From: JAKQDH01 sp029558835 | Lineage (GTDB): Bacteria > Planctomycetota > Phycisphaerae > UBA1845 | NCBI GenBank assembly: GCA_035356615.1 | Contig: DAOQSN010000055.1 | Location: 1 to 20,269, forward strand | Reading direction: 5' to 3' | Length of the DNA: 20,269 nt | Shown: piece after piece, positions 1-7,479 of the stretch | Layout of the letters: every line of letters starts with the position of its first letter | Numbering within the stretch: position 1 is the first letter of the stretch | Program-made: the position numbers and the translations under genes | Notes under the pieces: generated by a model | Database searches by the model: none | Seen by the model: only the letters and a program-made list of their open reading frames with translations | Told to the model about the DNA's origin: nothing

Positions 1-35
1 GTGGGCATGTGCTGCGGCATGCAGAGGCATGCTTA

Positions 36-55
36 CCCGCGACCGCGGTCGCGGG
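36..55. repeat. Perfect 20-bp GC palindrome
   Basis: Positions 36-55 read identically on both strands, with centre CCGCGG. It lies next to two GGCATGC copies in a non-coding stretch. It could be a cruciform or protein-binding site, or part of a dispersed hairpin repeat; nothing in the sequence decides between these. Confidence 0.8.
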
Positions 56-105
56 AAAGCATGGCACCCACAACGCCAAAGACGCTAAACACATACCTCG
101 CCCAA

Positions 106-155
106 GCGAGAGGCGGGGTGGCGCTGCGCTTGGCCATGCCACCCCGTTCGCTCGC
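106..155. repeat. Hairpin repeat sharing a 25-nt exact match with 13077-13101
   Basis: Arms GGGGTGGC (115-122) and GCCACCCC (138-145) pair around a 15-nt loop, with outer GCGAG/CTCGC arms at 106-110 and 151-155. The 25 nt at 120-144 are the exact reverse complement of 13077-13101, which also lies in a hairpin-rich intergenic stretch. Two inverted copies in 20 kb suggest a dispersed REP-like family; the family assignment is inference. Confidence 0.65.
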
Positions 156-308
156 CCAGTCTTGCCACTGGGTGGAGCTACTCAGGGCGGGTCGGACCGT
201 GGAATCCGAGCCCGAGCGGCGGTGAGGGGCACTGTCGAGCGGGCCGTGAGCCCCCTCGCTTCCGCTCGGGCTCGGTTCGGAGACGCGGGAGTTCCAAGAG
301 TCCCGCAC

Positions 309-3275
309 ATGAACAATGCCGTGCCAACGGTGCCTCCGCGGCCGCGCAGGCGAGGGTTGCTTGCCGCCGCGGTATGTGGATTGTTGCTTCTGCACGTCCT
401 GCTGGCGATGTCCAGCGTGTGGGAATCGAGCGCCACCTGTGACGAAGTCGCCCACCTCACCGCCGGCTACAGCTACTTCCACACCGGTGATTGGCGCCTG
501 GTACCTGAACACCCGCCGCTAGCCGAGCTGTGGGCCGCCCTGCCGTTGCTGGTGAGCAAGCCGACCTTCCCCACGCTCGAACAGCCCGCCTGGTGGACGT
601 CCAACCAGTGGGAGATGGGCGGCCAGTTCCTCTATGAGACCGGCAACGATGCCGCGACCGTGCTGACCCAGGGTCGCTCGATGATCGTCGTGCTGAGTGT
701 CGTTCTCGGCCTCGTTGTGTTCCTCTGGTCGCGGCGGCTGTTCGGGACGAGCGGGGGTCTCCTGTCGCTGGTGCTCTACGCGTGCAGCCCTACCATGCTC
801 GCCCACGCGCCACTGGTCACGACGGACTTGACGGCCGCCCTGTTCTTTCTGCTCGCCACCGCGGCGTGGTGGGCGCTGCTGCACGAGGTGACCCTCGGAC
901 GCGTGCTTGCCTGCGGAGCGGCCGCCGGCTGTCTGGCACTGGCGAAGATGTCCGCAGTGCTCATGGTGCCCATCGCGCTCGTGTTGCTGATCGTGCGCCT
1001 GCTGCGCCCGACGCCGCTGCCGGTGAGGTTCTGGAAACAGTGGCAGTTGCACGGGCGTTGGGGGCAACTCGGCGTCCTGTTCGGCGCGAGCCTCGCGCAG
1101 CTTGCGGTGGTGTGGTTCCTGATCTGGGCGGTCTTTGGCTTTCGCTATGACGCCATGGTGGGAGCGGTCCCCGGGCGCGACGACTTCCGCAGCATCGCCG
1201 GACCGGCGCCCTATGAGCCCAGTTGGGAGGCGGAACTCCGCGACTTGGGCTTCCAGGGCGATGTGGTTCGCTGGCTGCGTGACCACCGCGTGCTGCCGGA
1301 GTCGTACCTCTACGGGCTGGCGAACACGTTCACCTCCACGTACACGCGGGCGGCGTTCCTCAACGGCCAGCGCTCGCGCCACGGGTTCGTCGCCTACTTC
1401 CCCTACAGCTTCCTCGTCAAGACGACCCTCCCGGTGCTCGCACTGCTCCTGCCGGCGGTGTGGGTGACGTGGCGTCGAAGCAGAACGCCCGATGGACCCC
1501 CTCTGCGTGGGGGAGAGGGCAAGCTGAGGGCGGATGTCGCGCCGCTGTGGGCACTGATCGGCGTCTACGCGGCCGGGGCCCTCGCGAGCCATCTGAACAT
1601 CGGCCACCGGCATCTGCTGCCGATCTACCCCGCGCTGTTCATTCTGGCGGGCGTGCTGGCGCGGCCGGCGCTACGCTCACCGGTGCGGCTGGCGGTCTGG
1701 AGCCTGGCGGCTTGCCACGTCGTGGTATCCATGGCGGCTTGGCCGAACTACCTGGCATATTTTAATAGTCTCATCGGCGGACCCCGGCAGGCGTATCGCC
1801 ATTTCGTCGACAGCTCGCTCGACTGGGGGCAGGACTTGCAGCGCCTGGCGTCCTGGCTGGGACGCCACGCCCCCCAGGGCCTGCGCACCGCCGGCGAAAG
1901 CTGCGGAGAAGGCATCTACCTGTCGTACTGCGGGAACGCCTCGCTGCGCTATCATGGCATCTGTGCGTCCGTACTGCCCGGCTTCCCCTTCGACGAGGCT
2001 GCCCCGCCGGAACGTCTGACCGCGGGCATCTACTGCATCAGTGCCACGACGTTGCAGCAGGTCTATCTGCTGCCCACCAGCCGCTGGACCCGGGCCCTGG
2101 AAGAAACGTATCAGTATTATCTTCCGGACATCATGCAGCTCGACGCGACGCCCGCCGACGCCGCTCCGCCCGCCGCGAGCGACCGTCACGACCTCCTGGA
2201 TCGGCCGCTGCTGCGCAAACTCCGCTTCGCGCGGCTGTGCGCGGCCCTGCGCCAGCGGGAGCCGGACGATGACGTCGGTCACTCCATCCTGATCTACCGC
2301 GTGGACGAGCGAGAACTGGAAGGCGCCTTGCTTGGGCCCGCGCCCGAGGTGTGCGCGGACGATCCCGAGAATCTCTGTGATTTTGCCCTGCAACTGGGCC
2401 GCGCCGGTGGGGGGGCGCTGGCGAGCACCTTCATGGAGCAGGCTGCGGCCCTGGCGCCGAACGACGTGTACGTGCAAAGCTGGGCGGGCGTGGCGCTGCG
2501 CAAGCAGGGTCGCATCGCGGCAGCGCAGCAGCACTTCACGACGGCCGCGCGGCTCGATCCGAGCTATCCGCGGGTGTGGACTAACCTGGGGCTGTGCCTT
2601 CTGGAGCAGGGGCGCCCGGCCGAGGCCGTGCAGGCGTTTCGACGGGAACTGGGCTACCGGCCGCGCCACGCAGAGACGCAACTCAACCTGGCCTTGGCGC
2701 TGGCGGAGTTGGGACGCCTGTCGGAGGCGATCGAGGCGGCCTGTCAGGCTGTGCGCCTGCGCCCGCGCGACCCCGCGTTTCGACTGGAACTTGCGGATCT
2801 GCTGCTGCACGTCGGGCAACACGCCGAAGCCCGCGCCCTGCATGAACAATTGCTCGGCGAGCAGCCCGCCGACGCGCTGCTTGCCTGGCGGATCGGCGAG
2901 CAACTCGCCGGCGCCGGCGCGTTGACCGATGCCATCGGCTGCTACCAGCGTGCCGTGACCTTGAGCCCCGAGAACGCCACGGCCCATCACAGCCTGGGCC
3001 TTGCCTACAGCCACTTGCAGCAGCCGTCCGCGGCCCTGCCGTACTACGAGGCCGCCGCCCGGCTGGCGCCGACCATGCTGGCCGCCCATTTCAACCTGGG
3101 CCTGACGCTGGCCGAACTGGGCCGCCCCGCGGAAGCTCTGACGGCGCTTGAACGCGCCCTCGAGCTTGCCGAACAACAAGGTGCCGCCAACGTCATTCCC
3201 GAGATCCGCGCCCGGATCGAGCCGTTGCGGGAGTCTGTGCAACAGCAGCTCCCCGCGCCGGGCGTTGTCCCGTGA
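309..3275 (+). CDS. GT39-type membrane glycosyltransferase fused to C-terminal TPR repeats
   Basis: The 988-residue protein probably transfers a sugar from a polyprenyl-phosphate donor on the outer face of the membrane. Its N-terminal half has many hydrophobic helices and looks like the PMT/ArnT (GT39, GT-C fold) family. After the first helix (about 16-34) comes the acidic pair D45-E46, then EHPPL at 67-71, both expected in the first external loop of this fold. A stretch with NYLAYFN and LDWGQDL follows the helices. From about residue 690 to 965 the sequence is a run of TPR repeats with typical A-x-x-x-L-x-P spacing. I chose ATG 309 because family-like sequence starts there; the Shine-Dalgarno is weak. 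Codons about 397-407 (PPLRGGEGKLR) come from a REP-like hairpin sequence. The acceptor is unknown. Confidence 0.85.
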   Translation: MNNAVPTVPPRPRRRGLLAAAVCGLLLLHVLLAMSSVWESSATCDEVAHLTAGYSYFHTGDWRLVPEHPPLAELWAALPLLVSKPTFPTLEQPAWWTSNQWEMGGQFLYETGNDAATVLTQGRSMIVVLSVVLGLVVFLWSRRLFGTSGGLLSLVLYACSPTMLAHAPLVTTDLTAALFFLLATAAWWALLHEVTLGRVLACGAAAGCLALAKMSAVLMVPIALVLLIVRLLRPTPLPVRFWKQWQLHGRWGQLGVLFGASLAQLAVVWFLIWAVFGFRYDAMVGAVPGRDDFRSIAGPAPYEPSWEAELRDLGFQGDVVRWLRDHRVLPESYLYGLANTFTSTYTRAAFLNGQRSRHGFVAYFPYSFLVKTTLPVLALLLPAVWVTWRRSRTPDGPPLRGGEGKLRADVAPLWALIGVYAAGALASHLNIGHRHLLPIYPALFILAGVLARPALRSPVRLAVWSLAACHVVVSMAAWPNYLAYFNSLIGGPRQAYRHFVDSSLDWGQDLQRLASWLGRHAPQGLRTAGESCGEGIYLSYCGNASLRYHGICASVLPGFPFDEAAPPERLTAGIYCISATTLQQVYLLPTSRWTRALEETYQYYLPDIMQLDATPADAAPPAASDRHDLLDRPLLRKLRFARLCAALRQREPDDDVGHSILIYRVDERELEGALLGPAPEVCADDPENLCDFALQLGRAGGGALASTFMEQAAALAPNDVYVQSWAGVALRKQGRIAAAQQHFTTAARLDPSYPRVWTNLGLCLLEQGRPAEAVQAFRRELGYRPRHAETQLNLALALAELGRLSEAIEAACQAVRLRPRDPAFRLELADLLLHVGQHAEARALHEQLLGEQPADALLAWRIGEQLAGAGALTDAIGCYQRAVTLSPENATAHHSLGLAYSHLQQPSAALPYYEAAARLAPTMLAAHFNLGLTLAELGRPAEALTALERALELAEQQGAANVIPEIRARIEPLRESVQQQLPAPGVVP
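1497..1530 (+). repeat. REP-like CCCCTCT...GAGAGGG...TGAGGG sequence inside a coding region
   Basis: This 34-nt stretch has the same layout as the intergenic hairpin at 8482-8517: CCCCTCT, then GGGGAGAGGG, then TGAGGG after a short gap. It is read in frame as part of a polar loop between two membrane helices of the glycosyltransferase. The left arm has lost some of its complementarity. Confidence 0.6.
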
Positions 3276-3367
3276 GAGCCCATTGAGAAAGCTGCGTCGG
3301 CCCCCCACGACCGGAGGGCAAGCCACCGACCGGACCGACGTAAGCGCCCCGAGCCCGGAAGCCGCGT

Positions 3368-3732
3368 TCAGCCGGACCTGAGCGCCAGACTGCGGGAGCG
3401 CAACCCGGGCAACGTCTGCAGTTTCGTGTCGTTGGTCAGTAGTTCGGCGTCCAGCACCATGGCGGTGGCGGCGATAATCGCGTCAGGCACCCGCACGCGG
3501 TGGCGGCGACGGAGCTGAATGGCCTCGCGCTTGATCCGGCATCGATGCCGACCTCTGACAACTCCGCAAGAAGCCCCGCCAACGCACGCTCCTGCGGCGG
3601 AGTGAGGCCCGGAAAGGAAAGAGGTTCGATCACCGTGACGATGGAAACGAAATAGCGTCCCAGAGGCAAGGGCTGCGCCAGGGCACCCTTCTGGGCGTAG
3701 ATGACCAGGTTCGTGTCGAGCAGGTAGTTCAC
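3368..3732 (-). pseudogene. vapC: PIN-domain (VapC-like) toxin, broken by a one-base frameshift
   Basis: The intact product would be a PIN-domain ribonuclease of about 121 residues that cleaves RNA when free of its antitoxin. The first frame starts at GTG 3732 and gives NYLLDTN (first acidic residue) and VTVIEPLSFP (second). It runs to VGID near 3541. The rest of the domain is in another frame: IKREAIQLRRRHR, then VPDAIIAATAMVLDAELLTND, with the remaining acidic residues, ending at the TGA at 3368-3370. Between the GAT codon ending at 3541 and ATC AAG lie five bases, GCCGG; one extra base would restore a continuous domain. The start overlaps the antitoxin stop (GTGA). This could be inactivation in this lineage or a sequencing or assembly error. 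Confidence 0.8.
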
Positions 3733-3941
3733 TCCCACTCCCCTCGGACCTCCTGCTGATACCGCAGACCATCCACCGGCCAATCCAGCTTGCCGAGGTG
3801 TTCAGCGAGATCCGTTGGCGCTTTCTGACCGCCGTCCAGGCCCAACACCTGCTCGATCCTGCACCAGTCCTCATAGTCGATCTGCACAGCGATGGGTCGA
3901 TTGGCCTCGTCCGTGACCAGATGTTTGCGGATGTTCAGCAT
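3729..3941 (-). CDS. Antitoxin of the VapBC-like pair
   Basis: A 70-residue protein starting MLNIRKHLVTDEANRPIAVQ, followed by an IDYEDW segment. This pattern is typical of small Phd/YefM- or VapB-type antitoxins, which bind the operator with the N-terminal part and wrap the toxin with the C-terminal tail. ATG 3941 is preferred over the longer frame because AGGAG lies 8 nt upstream (3950-3954) and a TATAAT promoter lies just beyond. The gene directly precedes the PIN toxin and shares a GTGA overlap with it, so the two are translationally coupled. It is intact while its toxin is frameshifted, so it may now be an orphan. The exact antitoxin family is not certain. Confidence 0.75.
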   Translation of the reverse strand: MLNIRKHLVTDEANRPIAVQIDYEDWCRIEQVLGLDGGQKAPTDLAEHLGKLDWPVDGLRYQQEVRGEWE

Positions 3942-3968
3942 GCTCCGGACTCCTGCGCGCCCAAGGGG

Positions 3969-3997
3969 ATTATACGACCGCTGTATCGCCGAGTCGA
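3969..3997 (-). promoter_or_regulatory. Sigma70-type promoter of the toxin-antitoxin operon
   Basis: On the minus strand a perfect TATAAT (3974-3969) lies 17 nt downstream of TCGACT (3997-3992), which matches 4 of 6 positions of TTGACA. Transcription would start about 20 nt before the antitoxin ATG, leaving room for the AGGAG ribosome site. Such operators are usually bound by the toxin-antitoxin complex, but no clear operator palindrome is visible. Confidence 0.5.
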
Positions 3998-4106
3998 GGG
4001 GTGATGCTCCTCCCTGCCGCAGCGGCCTCGGCCGAAAACACGCTGGCAGGACGGGCAAACAGAACCACGGTTGCGACGATGCCGGGCCGATACGTACCGG
4101 AGGGCC

Positions 4107-5156
4107 TCAGCCGGGAAATCGCTTGAGATGCTCGATCGCTAGCGGCACTACGCGGGTGACGGTCTCTTCGATGGGCGAACTGAGCACCGCCCCGGCCGAC
4201 TGGGCGTGCCCGCCGCCGCCTAACGCCTGGGCCAGCTCGACCACCGTGACCCGCCCTTCGCCGCGGAAGTTGATGCGCGTCTTGCCGCGGGTGCCTTCCG
4301 TAAACAGCATCGCCAGGCGGACACCCTCCAGCGAGCGGACGACGTTGACCTGCTCATCAATGTCCGCGGCCGTGCAGCCGGCGCCGTGGATCTCGTCATA
4401 GCTCGCAGTGCTGTAGGCGACTTGGCCGTCGCCCACGACCTGCATGTTCCCATAGATGGTGCGCAGCAGCTCGAATTCGCTGCGACTCTGACTGCGGCAA
4501 AGGCGCTCGCCGATCCTGCCCACGTCCGCGCCGCGGCGCACCAGGTCCGCCGCCGCCGCCAGTGCTCCCTGCGAGGTCGTCGCCAGCGAGAAGCCTACCG
4601 TGTCCGAATGCATGCCCGCGTACAGCAGGGAGGCCGTCACGGCGTCGATCGGGCGCTCCGCGGCCACCAGCAGGTGATACACCAGCTCGCTCGTGCTGCC
4701 GGCCTCCACCGCCCAGTTGACCGTGCCAAAGCCGGTGTTCGTGGCGTGATGGTCGATGTTCAGCAGCGCCCGGCCGGCCGACCAGTTCGTGCCCTTCAGC
4801 GCCGGGCCGACGTTGCAGCGTTCGATCTTGGCCGTATCGAGGACCACAAACCCGTCGGCCGGCGGAAACTCCTCGACGGCTGCTACCTGCACATTCGCCC
4901 ACTCTACGAGAAAACCCAGCCGCTGCGACACCGAACCCGCCGGCAGCGACACCCGCGGACCGCCCGCTTCCCGAGCATACGCCCGCGCCAGCGCCAGGGT
5001 CGAGCCCAGGGCATCGGCGTCCGGGACGACGTGCGCGACGTAGATCGGCCGCACGAGCCGGCCCAGAAACTCGATGACCTCCGCCGGCACGGATGTCGTC
5101 GCCGTGCGGATGCCGGTCGAGCCGTTTGCCTCCGGGTGCAGGTTCTTTTCCGGCAC
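4107..5156 (-). CDS. nrnA: DHH-family phosphoesterase, NrnA-like (nanoRNase / pAp phosphatase)
   Basis: The 349-residue protein matches the usual length of NrnA-type enzymes, which degrade very short RNAs and dephosphorylate pAp in the cytoplasm using Mn2+. Metal ligands are visible: H42 and D46/D48 in HVVPDADALGS, D107 in VVLDTAK, D135-H136-H137 in the DHH motif, and D185 in MHSDT. The C-terminal DHHA1 substrate domain ends with GGGGHAQSAGA at 313-323. The start is GTG 5156: AAGGAGG lies 8 nt upstream inside the six extra codons of the longer GTG frame at 5174. It lies 43 nt downstream of the HAD gene on the same strand, so they are probably cotranscribed. The biochemical split between nanoRNase and phosphatase activity cannot be read from sequence. 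Confidence 0.9.
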   Translation of the reverse strand: MPEKNLHPEANGSTGIRTATTSVPAEVIEFLGRLVRPIYVAHVVPDADALGSTLALARAYAREAGGPRVSLPAGSVSQRLGFLVEWANVQVAAVEEFPPADGFVVLDTAKIERCNVGPALKGTNWSAGRALLNIDHHATNTGFGTVNWAVEAGSTSELVYHLLVAAERPIDAVTASLLYAGMHSDTVGFSLATTSQGALAAAADLVRRGADVGRIGERLCRSQSRSEFELLRTIYGNMQVVGDGQVAYSTASYDEIHGAGCTAADIDEQVNVVRSLEGVRLAMLFTEGTRGKTRINFRGEGRVTVVELAQALGGGGHAQSAGAVLSSPIEETVTRVVPLAIEHLKRFPG

Positions 5157-5164
5157 CAGACTAC

Positions 5165-5171
5165 CCTCCTT
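5165..5171 (-). promoter_or_regulatory. Ribosome binding site deciding the nrnA start
   Basis: AAGGAGG on the minus strand is spaced 8 nt from GTG 5156. It lies within the codons of the longer possible frame that begins at GTG 5174, so it favours the shorter protein. Confidence 0.65.
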
Positions 5172-5199
5172 CACCTCTCTACACCGTGGCTGTGGTGAT

Positions 5200-6003
5200 T
5201 CACGCAGGCACTACGCCGCCGGCCAGCAGGTCAGCCACGCCGGCAGCGGTATGATCCGGCCGCTGTTCAGGTGGGAGGTGCTCGAGCACCTTCGGTTCCT
5301 TATACTTGCCGCTGAGCACGAACGCGGTCTGCATGCCCATCTGCTTGGCCCCCACCAGGTCCGTCAGCGGATCGTCCGACACCATCAACACGTCGCCCGC
5401 CTCCACCCCCAGGCTGTTGAGCGCCTGTTGGAAGTACTCCCGCGACGGCTTGCCAATCACCGTCGGTTCAACCTCAGTGGCGAACACGATCGCCTCGACG
5501 ATCGCCCCGACGCTGGGGGCCAGCCGCCCAAACGCGTCGGTATACACCCGGTTGCGGTGCAGCGCCAGAAACGCCGCCCGCCGCCGACCCACCGCGTCGC
5601 ACGCCAGCCGCAGGCGCTCGTAGGTCAGCTCCGTGTCCAGCCCCACGATCACCGCGTCCACCGCGCTCTCGTTCATGACCTCGAAGCCGGCGGTCAGGAA
5701 CATCTGCCGCAGTTCCAGCGTCCCGAGCACCAGGCACCGACGCGCCCCCAGCGTGCGCAGCCGGTGAATGGCCGAGCCGATGCAGGTGTGTGCCTCGGCC
5801 AACGTGAAGTCCAGCCCCTCGCGCCTGAGCCGTTCGACCAGCACGGCCTTCGTGTCCGTCGTGTTGTTCGTGATGATGCTGACCGGCAGCCCGGCCGCCC
5901 GCACCCGCCGCATGAAGTCCACGGCGCCGGGCACCGCCCGGTAGCGCTTGTCCCCTACCAGGACCCCCTCCACATCCAGCAACAGTCCACGTACGTTCGC
6001 CAT
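5200..6003 (-). CDS. HAD-superfamily subfamily IIA phosphatase (NagD/LHPP-like)
   Basis: This 267-residue cytoplasmic hydrolase has the HAD-IIA architecture. Motif I is LLLDVEGVLV (nucleophile D10), motif II is ITNNTT, the motif III lysine lies in GKPSREYF, and motif IV is MVSDDPLTDLVGAKQMGM. The cap between motifs II and III is of the C2 (NagD-like) type. The residue two after the nucleophile is Glu instead of the usual Asp, so general acid chemistry may differ; the related LHPP family also lacks Asp there. Candidate substrates are small phosphorylated metabolites, but none can be named. It is first in a two-gene unit with nrnA. The start at ATG 6003 has only a weak ribosome site. Confidence 0.85.
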   Translation of the reverse strand: MANVRGLLLDVEGVLVGDKRYRAVPGAVDFMRRVRAAGLPVSIITNNTTDTKAVLVERLRREGLDFTLAEAHTCIGSAIHRLRTLGARRCLVLGTLELRQMFLTAGFEVMNESAVDAVIVGLDTELTYERLRLACDAVGRRRAAFLALHRNRVYTDAFGRLAPSVGAIVEAIVFATEVEPTVIGKPSREYFQQALNSLGVEAGDVLMVSDDPLTDLVGAKQMGMQTAFVLSGKYKEPKVLEHLPPEQRPDHTAAGVADLLAGGVVPA

Positions 6004-6199
6004 AAACTCAACTGTAAATGCACAACACGCACCGCCGCTGTCTTCTTTTTGCGGTTACGCAATTGTAGTACTGCTTATCTTCCCGCCCGTGCCTGGCGCC
6101 GCTAGCCGGGTTTACGGAGACCCGCTGAATCTCTCGCCGTCGCCCCGTGCCCGGTTCGCTTCGCCGGTTGTGCGGCCGCCGCTCTCTGCGGAACGGTCA

Positions 6200-6385
6200 T
6201 GTGCCCACCCCAGAGGGTGCCGCTGATGTCGTTTCCGGCAGCGGGGCGAGCACCCGGCACGACATCATACCGTCCCCCGTCGTGGTGGAAAACCCAGTGG
6301 CTCCCTGCGGACACTGGCCGGCCCGGCCGCGCGGGTCGAGACGCAGCATTTCCTGCTCGCATCTTCGGCAGCGAACGGCGCACAA
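6200..6385 (-). pseudogene. Possible decayed small zinc-ribbon gene
   Basis: Read from TTG 6385, the minus strand gives a CxxC pair in VRCRRCEQEMLRLDP, then GQCPQ about 16 residues later, which resembles the first three cysteines of a small zinc ribbon. The next expected part, SHWVFHHDGGRYDVV, lies in a different frame starting two bases later. There is no ribosome site in the first frame, while an AGGAG lies 5 nt before ATG 6440 in the second. This is a weak call based on motif shape only; it may be chance. Confidence 0.2.
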
Positions 6386-6670
6386 ACTGGCTTGGGTGCG
6401 AAATGTGCAAAGACAGTGAAGTTCCCAGGTGCCCGTTCATTCCCGCTCCTCTTGCCCCCGGGTACCCACTAGACGTGCCCCTGGGGGGCGACCGTCGGAC
6501 GTGTCATATAGGGCACCGCCGGCGGCCGTGACCGCCTCGTCGCGTGAGGCTGGAACGCCGCGTGAATGCCCTGCCCACCGTCGGGGGTCTCCGCTAAGAT
6601 GGGCCCCGCTCCCGGGCCTGCGGCGCGGGGTCGGGAGCCTTCGTACCTGGGATACGTGTGGTTTCAGCTT

Positions 6671-6677
6671 GAGGAGG
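6671..6677 (+). promoter_or_regulatory. Ribosome binding site deciding the TTG start of etfB
   Basis: GAGGAGG lies 8 nt before TTG 6686. The codon after it begins RILAIVKQVPD, exactly where ETF beta proteins begin. Confidence 0.75.
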
Positions 6678-6685
6678 TCGGCACG

Positions 6686-7477
6686 TTGAGAATCCTGGCA
6701 ATCGTCAAGCAAGTGCCCGACTCGAATGCCGCGGTGAAGGTGACCGCCGACGGCAAGGGGATCGACCAGACCGGTCTGAAGCTGGTCGTGGACCCCTTCG
6801 ACGAGTTCGGCATCGAGTTGGCCGTCCAGTTGAAGGAGAAGCGTAAGGACGTAGCGGAGGTTGTGGCCCTCACCGTCGGTGGGGACAAGGCCGCGGAAGC
6901 CCTGCGCGTCGCCTTGGCGATGGGGGCCGATCGCGGCATCCACGCCAATGACCCCGCGTTCGAGACCAAGGACGAGCTCTTCTACGCGGCCGTCATCGCG
7001 GCGGCCGTCAAGAAGGAGTCGGCGCCGATCGACCTGATCGTGACCGGCAAGTACAACATCGACCTCGATGCCGGTGCGGTGGGGGCGGCCGTGGCGGAGT
7101 ACGTGGATTGGCCGCACATCGCGGCCGTCACCGGCTTCGAACTGGCCGCGGACGGCAAGAGCTTCGTCGCCCGCCGGCGCATCGAGGGTGCCGAGGAGGT
7201 CGTCGAAGGTGCCTTGCCCGTGGTGCTGACGATCGAGAAGGGCATGGTCGAGCCGCGTTACCCGTCGCTGCCGAACCTCATGAAGGCCAAGAAGAAGCCG
7301 GTGGCGTTGCTGACCAGCAAGGACCTGGCGGTGGACGCGGGTCTTGCGGCGGGCTTGCAGTTCCTGTCGCTGTTCCCGCCGCCGCCCCGCCCGGCCTGCA
7401 AGATGGTGCCGGGCGAGCCTGACCAAATGGCCAAGGAACTGGTCCGCTTACTGCGGGAGGAGGCGAAGGTAGTTTAG
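6686..7477 (+). CDS. etfB: Electron transfer flavoprotein beta subunit
   Basis: The 263-residue protein is the beta subunit of the soluble heterodimeric ETF, which accepts electrons from acyl-CoA and related dehydrogenases. Family features are the N-terminal ILAIVKQVPDSNAAVKV, the VDPFDEFGIELAVQLKE segment, and VALTVGGDKAAEALRVALAMGAD. The C-terminal part has RRRIEGAEEVVEGALPVVLTIEKG followed by PRYPSLPNLMKAKKKP, matching the ETF beta signature region. TTG 6686 gives the usual family length and has a strong ribosome site; the longer ATG frame at 6566 adds a proline-rich stretch not typical of the family. It lies 2 nt before etfA, so the pair is surely translated together. It may be a quinone-linked or bifurcating ETF; the EMO-like gene downstream favours the former. 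Confidence 0.95.
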   Translation: MRILAIVKQVPDSNAAVKVTADGKGIDQTGLKLVVDPFDEFGIELAVQLKEKRKDVAEVVALTVGGDKAAEALRVALAMGADRGIHANDPAFETKDELFYAAVIAAAVKKESAPIDLIVTGKYNIDLDAGAVGAAVAEYVDWPHIAAVTGFELAADGKSFVARRRIEGAEEVVEGALPVVLTIEKGMVEPRYPSLPNLMKAKKKPVALLTSKDLAVDAGLAAGLQFLSLFPPPPRPACKMVPGEPDQMAKELVRLLREEAKVV

Positions 7478-7479
7478 CC

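Larger units (their letters stand above)
1..308. other. Non-coding region rich in palindromes, upstream of the glycosyltransferase gene
   Basis: I see no convincing gene here. The stretch holds two GGCATGC copies (16-22 and 26-32), a perfect 20-bp palindrome at 36-55, and a hairpin with arms GGGGTGGC (115-122) and GCCACCCC (138-145). CCCAG/CTGGG arms lie at 155-159 and 168-172. A reading frame continuous with the downstream glycosyltransferase runs through it, but its translation has no family features and reads through the palindromes, so I place the gene start at 309. Confidence 0.6.
6004..6685. other. Long intergenic stretch between divergent HAD and etfB genes
   Basis: No convincing intact gene was found in 682 bases. 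Both flanking promoters should lie here, but I see no strong -35/-10 pair; the AT-richer part (6003-6080) has a TACAAT on the minus strand without a matching -35. A hairpin with arms GCTCCCG (6608-6614) and CGGGAGC (6632-6638) lies in the probable etfB leader. The minus strand near 6300-6385 has a zinc-ribbon-like reading frame that looks broken. Confidence 0.5.

Noticed and set aside
9..308. N-terminal extension of the glycosyltransferase to ATG 9
   Set aside because: The extra 100 codons run through palindromes and repeats and show no family-like sequence; the membrane domain starts just after ATG 309.
519..3326. Long minus-strand open frames opposite the glycosyltransferase (for example 519-1613 and 1677-3326)
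   Set aside because: They are antisense shadows in GC-rich coding DNA, rich in Arg, Gln and His and lacking any family motif, while the plus strand has clear domains.
6595..6600. TAAGAT as a -10 box for etfB
   Set aside because: No TTGACA-like element lies 16-18 nt upstream, so the match is too weak.
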